A stretch of 64,000 nucleotides of DNA from contig NZ_RJSG01000002.1 of assembly GCF_003725775.1 (NCBI RefSeq), positions 310,001 to 374,000 on the forward strand. Reading direction: 5' to 3'. Source of the stretch: Nocardioides marmorisolisilvae (lineage in GTDB: Bacteria; Actinomycetota; Actinomycetes; Propionibacteriales; Nocardioidaceae). Made by a program: the position numbers and the translations under genes. Below the pieces are notes generated by a model that saw only the letters and a program-made list of their open reading frames with translations, searched no databases and was not told the DNA's origin. Positions 54,848 through 64,000 of the stretch are shown here, piece by piece. The stretch's first letter is position 1. Each line of letters starts with the position of its first letter.

Positions 54848-56425
54848 ATGAACGACCAGATCCCGATCAAGCGCGCCTTGGTCTCCGTCTTCGACAAGAC
54901 CGGCCTCGAGGACCTGGTCCGCGGCCTCGCCGAGGCCGGCGTCGAGCTGGTCTCCACCGGCGGCTCCGCGTCGCTGATCGAGGGCCTGGGCCTGCCGGTC
55001 ACCAAGGTCGAGGACCTGACCGGCTTCCCGGAGTGCCTGGACGGCCGGGTCAAGACGCTGCACCCGCGGGTGCACGCCGGCATCCTGGCCGACCGCCGCC
55101 TGGACGACCACGTCGCGCAGCTGGCGGACCTCGGCGTCGAGCCCTTCGACCTGGTGGTCGTGAACCTGTACCCGTTCGCCGCGACGGTCGCCGCCGGCGG
55201 CACCGTCGAGGAGATCATCGAGAAGATCGACATCGGCGGTCCCTCCATGGTCCGCGCCGCTGCGAAGAACCACCCGAGCGTCGCGATCATCACCGACGGC
55301 GCCGACTACGGCCGCGCGCTCGAGGCCGCCAGGAACGGTGGCTTCACCTACGAGGAGCGCAAGGCGCTGGCCGCCAAGGCGTTCGTCCACACGGCGACGT
55401 ACGACGTGGGCGTGGCGAGCTGGATGGGCAGCGTGCTGGTCGACTCCTCGGAGGGCACCGGCTTCCCGGCCTGGATCGGCGGCACCTACGACAAGGCCGC
55501 GGTGCTGCGCTACGGCGAGAACCCGCACCAGAATGCCGCGCTCTACCTGAACGGCTTCGGCCCGGCCGGGCTGGCCCAGGCCGAGCAGCTGCACGGCAAG
55601 GAGATGTCGTACAACAACTACGTCGACACCGACGCCGCCCGGCGCGCCGCGAACGACTTCGCCGAGCCGGCGGTCGCGATCATCAAGCACGCCAACCCGT
55701 GCGGCATCGCCGTCGGTGAGGACATCGCCGAGGCGCACCGCCGGGCGCACGAGTGCGACCCGGTCTCGGCGTTCGGCGGCGTGATCGCGGCCAACCGCCC
55801 GGTCACCGTCGAGATGGCCAAGCAGGTCGCGGACGTCTTCACCGAGGTGATCGTCGCCCCGGGCTACGAGGACGGCGCCGTCGAGATCCTCCAGGGCAAG
55901 AAGAACATCCGGATCCTGGTGGCGACCACCGTCGGCGGGTCCCCGGTCGAGACCCGGCCGATCTCCGGCGGCCTGCTGATGCAGACCGTCGACCACGTGG
56001 ACGCCGAGGGCGACGACGTCGAGTCCTGGACGCTCGCGACCGGCGAGCCCGCCGACGCGGCGACCCTCGCCGACCTGGCCTTCGCCTGGAAGGCGTGCCG
56101 CTCGGCCAAGTCGAACGCGATCCTGCTCGCCAAGGACGGCGGCTCGGTCGGCATCGGCATGGGCCAGGTCAACCGGGTCGACTCCTGCAAGCTCGCCGTC
56201 GAGCGCGCGAACAGCCTGGTCGAGGGAGAGGAGCGGGCGCGTGGCTCGGTCGCCGCTTCCGACGCTTTCTTCCCGTTCGAGGACGGTCCGCAGATCCTCA
56301 TCGAGGCCGGCGTGAAGGCGATCGTGCAGCCGGGCGGCTCGGTCCGCGACGAGCTGACCGTCGAGCTCTGCAAGCAGCATGGCGTGACGATGTACTTCAC
56401 CGGCACGCGGCACTTCTTCCACTGA
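54848..56425 (+). CDS. purH: Bifunctional AICAR transformylase/IMP cyclohydrolase
   Basis: 525 residues, standard length. The N-terminal IMP cyclohydrolase domain shows [40 protein letters not shown] and [20 protein letters not shown]. The C-terminal AICAR transformylase domain shows [31 protein letters not shown] (catalytic Lys-His) and [20 protein letters not shown]. It makes FAICAR and then IMP. It is preceded by a ZTP riboswitch, so its expression follows its own substrate ZMP. folD follows 32 nt later. Confidence 0.97.
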   Translation: MNDQIPIKRALVSVFDKTGLEDLVRGLAEAGVELVSTGGSASLIEGLGLPVTKVEDLTGFPECLDGRVKTLHPRVHAGILADRRLDDHVAQLADLGVEPFDLVVVNLYPFAATVAAGGTVEEIIEKIDIGGPSMVRAAAKNHPSVAIITDGADYGRALEAARNGGFTYEERKALAAKAFVHTATYDVGVASWMGSVLVDSSEGTGFPAWIGGTYDKAAVLRYGENPHQNAALYLNGFGPAGLAQAEQLHGKEMSYNNYVDTDAARRAANDFAEPAVAIIKHANPCGIAVGEDIAEAHRRAHECDPVSAFGGVIAANRPVTVEMAKQVADVFTEVIVAPGYEDGAVEILQGKKNIRILVATTVGGSPVETRPISGGLLMQTVDHVDAEGDDVESWTLATGEPADAATLADLAFAWKACRSAKSNAILLAKDGGSVGIGMGQVNRVDSCKLAVERANSLVEGEERARGSVAASDAFFPFEDGPQILIEAGVKAIVQPGGSVRDELTVELCKQHGVTMYFTGTRHFFH

Positions 56426-56457
56426 TCTCTCACAGGAACGACAGGCAGGATGCGCTT

Positions 56458-57312
56458 GTGACCGCACAGACCCTCGACGGCTCGGCCACCGCCGCCGCGA
56501 TCAAGGACGAGCTCAAGTCCCGGATCGCGGCGCTCCGCGAGAAGGGGATCGTGCCCGGCCTGGGCACCGTCCTGGTCGGTGACGACCCGGGCTCGCGCTG
56601 GTACGTCAACGGCAAGCACAAGGACTGCGCCGAGGTCGGCATCGAGTCGATCCGGGTGGACCTGCCCGAGACCGCCACGCAGGAGGAGATCGAGGAGGCC
56701 GTCGCCGGCCTCAACGCCAACCCGGCCTGCACCGGCTACATCGTCCAGCTGCCGCTGCCGAAGGGCCGCGACGAGAACCGGGTCCTCGGGCTGATCGACC
56801 CGGCCAAGGACGCCGACGGCCTGCACCCGACCAACCTCGGCTGGCTGGTGCTCGGCAAGGAGGCGCCGCTGCCCTGCACGCCGTACGGGATCGTCGAGCT
56901 GCTGCGTCGCCACGGCGTCGAGATCGCCGGTGCCGAGGTCTGCGTGGTCGGCCGTGGGGTCACCGTCGGCCGTCCGATGGGCCTGCTGCTCACCCGCCGC
57001 TCGGAGAACGCGACCGTCACCCTGTGCCACACCGGCACCCGGGACCTGGCCGCCCACACGCGCAACGCCGACATCGTCGTGGCTGCGGCGGGCGTGCCCG
57101 GCATCATCACCGGGGACATGGTCAAGCCGGGCGCCGCGCTGCTCGACGTGGGCGTCTCCCGCGTCGACGGCAAGATCGCCGGTGACCTGGCGGACGACGT
57201 CTGGGACGTCGCCGGCTGGGTCTCGCCGAACCCGGGCGGGGTCGGCCCGATGACGCGGGCGATGCTGCTGGCCAACGTGGTCTCGATCGCCGAGAAGAGC
57301 CTGTCGGCCTGA
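56458..57312 (+). CDS. folD: Methylenetetrahydrofolate dehydrogenase/cyclohydrolase
   Basis: 284 residues from GTG 56458 with AGGA 6-7 nt upstream. The signatures are [20 protein letters not shown] (catalytic Tyr-x3-Lys), [46 protein letters not shown] and the terminal [20 protein letters not shown]. It converts 5,10-methylene-THF to 10-formyl-THF, the cofactor that PurN and PurH consume. It is probably co-transcribed with purH under the riboswitch. Its stop shares a base with the ATG of the DUF3017 gene. Confidence 0.97.
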   Translation: MTAQTLDGSATAAAIKDELKSRIAALREKGIVPGLGTVLVGDDPGSRWYVNGKHKDCAEVGIESIRVDLPETATQEEIEEAVAGLNANPACTGYIVQLPLPKGRDENRVLGLIDPAKDADGLHPTNLGWLVLGKEAPLPCTPYGIVELLRRHGVEIAGAEVCVVGRGVTVGRPMGLLLTRRSENATVTLCHTGTRDLAAHTRNADIVVAAAGVPGIITGDMVKPGAALLDVGVSRVDGKIAGDLADDVWDVAGWVSPNPGGVGPMTRAMLLANVVSIAEKSLSA

Positions 57313-57620
57313 TGACCCCGCCTGCGACCGAGACCGAGCGACGCCGTCGACCCTCGACGGTCGGCGGACTGATCTACCTGATCCTGGTCGGGCTCACCAT
57401 CGCCGGCCTGTGCCTGGTCGCGTTCGGCCCCTGGCGCCGCGGGATCGCCCTGGTCGGGGCGGCCTTCGTGGTGGCCTCCGGGTCGCGGGTGCTGCTCGAC
57501 GAGCGCGAGGCCGGGATGCTGCGGGTGCGGAGCAAGTGGTTCGACGTGACCGCCCTGGCCGGGGTCGGCATCGCACTGATCGTGCTCGCCGCGAACATCC
57601 CGGACCAGCCCGGGCTCTGA
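57312..57620 (+). CDS. DUF3017 membrane protein
   Basis: 102 residues. Three hydrophobic segments are present (GGLIYLILVGLTIAGLCLVA, RGIALVGAAFVVASGSRVL and TALAGVGIALIVLAANI), separated by LLDEREAGMLRVRSKWFDV, which is the DUF3017 signature. It is regularly encoded just after folD in actinobacteria. The function is unknown. Start overlaps the folD stop (TGATG). Confidence 0.9.
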   Translation: MTPPATETERRRRPSTVGGLIYLILVGLTIAGLCLVAFGPWRRGIALVGAAFVVASGSRVLLDEREAGMLRVRSKWFDVTALAGVGIALIVLAANIPDQPGL

Positions 57621-57621
57621 C

Positions 57622-58464
57622 GTGGAACCGCTCCGCTTCGGACTGGTCGGCACCGGCTACTGGGCGCGCGAGGTGCATGCCGCGGGCCTGGCTGCGCACC
57701 CGGACGTCGAGTTCGTCGGGATGTGGGGCCGCGACTCCGACTACGAGGCCCGGTTCGCCGAGGTCGACGCGGTCGCGTTCGCGGTGCCGCCGTCCGTGCA
57801 GGCCGAGATCGCCCTGCGCGCCGCTCGGGCAGGCAAGCACCTGCTGCTGGAGAAGCCGATCGCCCTGGATCTGGCCGCCGCGGACGCACTGGTCGCCGAG
57901 GTGGATGCCCGGGACCTGTCCTCGGTGGTGTTCTTCACCCAGCGGTTCGTGCCGCCGTGGGAGGAATGGCTGAGCGAGGTCGCCGCCTCAGCTCCGCTCG
58001 GCGGTCGCGCCGACTGGCTCAGCGCCCAGGCCGGCAGCGACAGCCCGTACGCCGGATCCGTGTGGCGCCAGCAGCACGGCGCGCTCTGGGACGTCGGCCC
58101 GCACCAGCTGGCCCAGCTGATCACCGCGCTCGGCCCGGTCGCCGAGGTGACGGGAACGCGCGGTGCCGGAGATCTGGTGCACCTGGTGCTCACCCACGAC
58201 AGCGGTGCCACCAGCCGGATGTCGCTGAGCCTGACGATGCCGCCGGGCACGACCCGGATCACCGTCGAGTTCTACGGCGCCGACGGGTGGCTCCAGCAGC
58301 CCGAGCACACCCGGGACGTGCATGACGCCTACTCCCGCGCGGTCAGCGAGCTGGTCGCGAACATCCGCTCGGGGGAGACCCGGCACCGGGTCGACGTGCG
58401 GTTCGGCCGCCAGGTCGTGGAAGTACTGACGCGGGCCCAGGTTGCCCTGGACCCGCGTCGGTAG
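57622..58464 (+). CDS. Gfo/Idh/MocA-family oxidoreductase
   Basis: 280 residues from GTG 57622, 1 nt after the DUF3017 stop. The NAD(P) motif is RFGLVGTGYWAREVHAAGLA. VAFAVPPSVQAEIALRAARA and GKHLLLEKPIALDLAAADAL hold the EKP motif with catalytic Lys. VGPHQLAQLITALGPVAEVT is in the second domain. It is shorter than the usual ~330-350 aa, so some C-terminal strands may be absent. The substrate, probably a sugar or polyol, is not evident. It is convergent with mdh. Confidence 0.88.
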   Translation: MEPLRFGLVGTGYWAREVHAAGLAAHPDVEFVGMWGRDSDYEARFAEVDAVAFAVPPSVQAEIALRAARAGKHLLLEKPIALDLAAADALVAEVDARDLSSVVFFTQRFVPPWEEWLSEVAASAPLGGRADWLSAQAGSDSPYAGSVWRQQHGALWDVGPHQLAQLITALGPVAEVTGTRGAGDLVHLVLTHDSGATSRMSLSLTMPPGTTRITVEFYGADGWLQQPEHTRDVHDAYSRAVSELVANIRSGETRHRVDVRFGRQVVEVLTRAQVALDPRR

Positions 58465-58483
58465 CTGTTCGCGTCGAGCTGGT

Positions 58484-59467
58484 TCAGATCAGACCCAGCT
58501 CCGTCACCGCGTCGCGCTCCTCGGCGAGCTCGGCGGTCGAGGCGTCGATCCGGGCGCGGGAGAAGTCGTCGATCTCCAGGCCCTGGACGATCTCCCAGTT
58601 GCCACCCGAGGTGGTGACCGGGAAGGACGAGACCAGACCCTCCGGGACGCCGTAGGAGCCGTCGGAGACGACCGCCATCGAGACCCAGTCGCCGGCCGGG
58701 CTGCCGTTCAGCCAGTCGCGGGCGGCGTCGCAGGTCGCGGACGCGGCCGAGGCGGCCGAGGACGAACCCCGGGCGTCGATGATCGCGGCACCGCGCTTGG
58801 CGACGGTCGGGATGAAGTAGTCCTCCACCCAGGCCTGGTCGCCCACGACCTCGGCGGCGTTCTTGCCACCGATCTCGGCGTGGAACAGGTCCGGGTACTG
58901 GGTGGCCGAGTGGTTGCCCCAGATGGTGACCTTCTTGATGTCGGTCACGGCCGCGCCGGTCTTGGCGGCCAGCTGCGAGATCGCCCGGTTGTGGTCCAGG
59001 CGGGTCAGCGCGGAGAAGCGCTCCGACGGGATGTCCGGGGCGTTCTTCAGCGCGATCAGCGCGTTGGTGTTGGCCGGGTTGCCGGTGACGCCGATGCGCA
59101 CGTCGTCGGCGGCGACCGCGTTCAGGGCCTTGCCCTGGGCGGTGAAGATCGCGCCGTTGGCCGAGAGCAGGTCGCCACGCTCCATGCCCGGGCCGCGCGG
59201 ACGGGCGCCGACGAGCAGGGCGAGGTTCACGCCGTCGAAGATCTTCTCCGGCTCGTGGCCGATCTCGATGCCGGCGAGGTTCGGGAACGCGCAGTCGTCG
59301 AGCTCCATCACGACGCCCTCGAGCGCCTTGAGGGCCGGCTCGATCTCGAGCAGGCGGAGCTCGACGGGACGGTCACCGGCGATGGCACCGCTGGCGATGC
59401 GGAAGAGCAGGCTGTAGCCGATCTGGCCGGCAGCGCCGGTCACGGCCACCTTGAGAGGTGCGGTCAC
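58484..59467 (-). CDS. mdh: Malate dehydrogenase
   Basis: 327 residues from GTG 59467, which has GGAG 7 nt upstream; the ATG at 59479 lacks a site. [20 protein letters not shown] is the NAD motif. [20 protein letters not shown] has substrate-binding Arg residues, [15 protein letters not shown] is typical, [18 protein letters not shown] follows, and the catalytic His lies in [15 protein letters not shown]. This is the dimeric MDH of the cytosolic-like branch. It oxidises malate to oxaloacetate in the TCA cycle, consistent with icd and sucCD in the same window. Confidence 0.96.
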   Translation of the reverse strand: MTAPLKVAVTGAAGQIGYSLLFRIASGAIAGDRPVELRLLEIEPALKALEGVVMELDDCAFPNLAGIEIGHEPEKIFDGVNLALLVGARPRGPGMERGDLLSANGAIFTAQGKALNAVAADDVRIGVTGNPANTNALIALKNAPDIPSERFSALTRLDHNRAISQLAAKTGAAVTDIKKVTIWGNHSATQYPDLFHAEIGGKNAAEVVGDQAWVEDYFIPTVAKRGAAIIDARGSSSAASAASATCDAARDWLNGSPAGDWVSMAVVSDGSYGVPEGLVSSFPVTTSGGNWEIVQGLEIDDFSRARIDASTAELAEERDAVTELGLI

Positions 59468-59557
59468 GTGAGACTCCATGGAAGAGGCGGATACGACGAA
59501 CCGACGCTAGCGCAGGTGCGCCGGCGTCGGTTCGTGCGGGTACCGCTTGAGACGCGG

Positions 59558-61717
<2,160 letters not shown>

Positions 61718-62152
61718 TCAAACAGCGGTCGAGCACTGGGGACAGAGTCCCCAGTAGATGACCTCGGCCTCGTCGATGACGAAGCCGTGGCTCTGCGATG
61801 CGGTGAGACAGGGGGCGTGGCCGGTCGAGCAGTCGACGTCGGCCACGGCGCCGCAGGAGCGGCAGACCACGTGGTGGTGGTTGTCCCCGATCCGGGACTC
61901 GTAGCGGGCCGTGGAGCCGGACGGCTGGATCTTGCGGACCAGCCCGGCCGCGGTCAGCGTGTGCAGCGAGTCGTAGACGGCCTGGTGGGACACGTCGGGC
62001 AGGGTTCCCCGAACGGCGTCGATCAGTGCATCGGTGCTCGCGTGCGGGTGCTCGTGCACCGCGGCCAGGACCGCGACCCGCGGCTGCGTCACGCGCAGTG
62101 CGGCGCTGCGCAGCTGTGCGGAGAAGTCCGGTGCGGCGGGGGAGTCGGGCAC
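61718..62152 (-). CDS. furA: FurA/CatR-type peroxide-responsive Fur-family repressor
   Basis: 144 residues, GTG start. The winged helix shows LRVTQPRVAVLAAVHEHPHA and SHQAVYDSLHTLTAAGLVRK. The metal site is DNHHHVVCRSCGAVADVDC with a further pair in GLCPQCSTAV. The zinc Cys are present, and the HHHVVC patch is the regulatory site. Placement directly before katG is the classic furA-katG/catR layout, where the repressor autoregulates and is inactivated by peroxide. The promoter has TTGACT-N17-GAGGGT-N6-GTG, leaderless, inside a 22-bp inverted repeat. Confidence 0.95.
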   Translation of the reverse strand: MPDSPAAPDFSAQLRSAALRVTQPRVAVLAAVHEHPHASTDALIDAVRGTLPDVSHQAVYDSLHTLTAAGLVRKIQPSGSTARYESRIGDNHHHVVCRSCGAVADVDCSTGHAPCLTASQSHGFVIDEAEVIYWGLCPQCSTAV

Positions 62153-62156
62153 AGCA

Positions 62157-62205
62157 ACACCCTCCCTCCTTTTCTTGAATGAGTCAAGAAAAGGAGGGAG
62201 GGTGT
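62157..62205 (-). promoter_or_regulatory. furA-katG operator-promoter within a 22-bp perfect inverted repeat
   Basis: The 22-nt arms (62157-62178 and 62184-62205) are exact complements around ATGAG. The minus strand contains TTGACTCATTCAAGAAAA, which matches the A/T-rich FurA box known from furA promoters of Mycobacterium and Streptomyces. The -35 is TTGACT (62187-62182), the -10 GAGGGT (62164-62159), and the GTG follows 6 nt later. It also lies 11 nt past the aquaporin stop, so in RNA it can act as that gene's terminator. Confidence 0.8.
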
Positions 62206-62215
62206 GCGAAGTGGA

Positions 62216-62851
62216 TCAGGCGTCGCTCGGGTTGAGCGCCTTGAAGGTCACGCCGGCCAGGATGCCGCCGATCACCTGGGCGAGCCAGTAGACCCAGATG
62301 TTGGCCCACGGCGAGAGCTGGGTGAGCGAGACGCCGAAGGCGACGGCCGGGTTGAACGCGGCACCGCTGATGGCGCCGACGGCGACCGCACCGGCGGCGA
62401 CGGTGAAACCGATCGCCAGCCCGTAGAAGGAGTTGTCCGGGTGGTCCTTGGAGGTGGCCACGTTCAGCACCACGTAGGCCAGGGCGAAGGTGAACAGGAT
62501 CTCGACCACCAGGGCCATCCCGAGCGGCTTGCCCGTCCACTTGTCCGGAGCGGTGTTGTCGAACATCCAGAGCCCGAGCAGTGCGGCCAGCGTGCTGCCG
62601 ATCAGCTGGGACACGATGTACGGCGCCAGGTCGGAAGAGTCCAGGCGACCGCGGACGAACGCGGCGATCGAGACGGCCGGGTTGTAGTGGGCACCGGAGA
62701 TGTGGCCACCGGCGAAGATCATCACCATCAGGACGGCGCCGATGCCGAGCGGAGCGAGCTCGGCCTTGGTGCTCACCGCCGAGATCACGGTGAAGACGAG
62801 AAAGAAGGTGCCGATCAGCTCGGTCACGTACTTCCGTGCGGAATCAGACAT
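62216..62851 (-). CDS. Aquaporin/MIP-family channel
   Basis: 211 residues from ATG 62851 (GAAAGGA upstream). Six TM helices and both half-helix motifs are present: GGHISGAHYNPAVSIAAFVR and GAISGAAFNPAVAFGVSLTQ (NPA twice). The N-terminal ELIGTFFLVFTVISAV is typical. It conducts water or small neutral solutes; aquaporin versus glyceroporin could not be settled from the pore residues by eye, though the compact length favours an aquaporin. It lies upstream of furA in the same direction, with the 22-bp inverted repeat between them. Confidence 0.93.
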   Translation of the reverse strand: MSDSARKYVTELIGTFFLVFTVISAVSTKAELAPLGIGAVLMVMIFAGGHISGAHYNPAVSIAAFVRGRLDSSDLAPYIVSQLIGSTLAALLGLWMFDNTAPDKWTGKPLGMALVVEILFTFALAYVVLNVATSKDHPDNSFYGLAIGFTVAAGAVAVGAISGAAFNPAVAFGVSLTQLSPWANIWVYWLAQVIGGILAGVTFKALNPSDA

Positions 62852-62970
62852 GACATGTTCCTTTCAGCAGCGCGCTGCAGGGGAGTGCGTACGGCCACCG
62901 ACAATCTTCTCGGTTCGGGCGCGTCCGACCCGACATTGAGCGCGGCGAGTCGGGCCGATAGCGTTCTGGG

Positions 62971-64000
<1,030 letters not shown>

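Overview
The window reads as chromosome of a high-GC Gram-positive actinobacterium, most likely Nocardioides or another Nocardioidaceae genus. The evidence is strong G/C third-position bias, many GTG and a few TTG starts, -10 boxes lying 6-7 nt from start codons (leaderless genes), and family-typical neighbourhoods: DUF6350-purN-purH-folD-DUF3017, furA-katG, sucC-sucD, and an ECF42 sigma factor with its YCII partner. No rRNA, tRNA, CRISPR array, transposase or integrase was recognised. Both edges cut genes: a response regulator at the left and isocitrate dehydrogenase at the right.

Layout. 0-2.2 kb: a sensor kinase and its receiver partner. 2.3-5.5 kb: a DUF4242 protein, a TPR-LuxR regulator and a zeta-toxin/ParD-like antitoxin pair with a palindromic operator. 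5.5-7.5 kb: an Asp-rich secreted protein, an ECF sigma factor and an anti-sigma-like membrane protein. 7.5-9.6 kb: an autoregulated TetR gene, a hydrolase, a 38-residue ORF and an orphan antitoxin. 9.6-16.5 kb, all on the minus strand: a SipW/camelysin-like export system. It holds two substrates sharing the signal-peptide signature GATFTSTS, a SipW-type peptidase, and an operon that adds a membrane protein, an OmpR-type regulator, a histidine kinase with a degenerate ATPase domain and an intact GAF kinase. 16.6-19 kb: two tandem overlapping paralogous adenine-type methyltransferases.

19-26 kb is secretory: a lower-GC fused C39-like/lipoprotein gene bracketed by duplicated tail sequences, then two zinc metalloproteases. 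26-35 kb holds an enoyl-CoA hydratase, a NERD/long-helix protein, a nonapeptide-repeat protein, a hydrolase, the ECF42 sigma factor with its YCII target (including a matching promoter), DUF2237 and MBL-fold proteins. 35-42 kb: the PcrA helicase, then a signalling island (NarL regulator, stand-alone receiver, cyclase-receiver fusion, histidine kinase) and an M23 peptidase. 42-45 kb: a B12-binding mutase subunit and sucCD. A 1.5-kb lower-GC insert with two secreted proteins lies between two near-identical copies of the sucD terminator (45-46.5 kb).

46.5-54 kb: three tandem micro membrane proteins, a TetR regulon with two copies of one operator-promoter driving a DUF2834 protein and a FAD oxidoreductase, kynureninase, and a membrane-tethered sigma-like sensor. 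54-58.5 kb: purine and one-carbon metabolism (purN, a ZTP riboswitch, purH, folD) plus a Gfo/Idh oxidoreductase. 58.5-64 kb: malate dehydrogenase, KatG with its FurA-type repressor, an aquaporin and a monomeric-type isocitrate dehydrogenase. The most noteworthy candidates are the SipW-type signalling/export cluster, the duplication-bracketed secreted-protein modules, the cyclase-receiver signalling island and the duplicated TetR operator-promoter.
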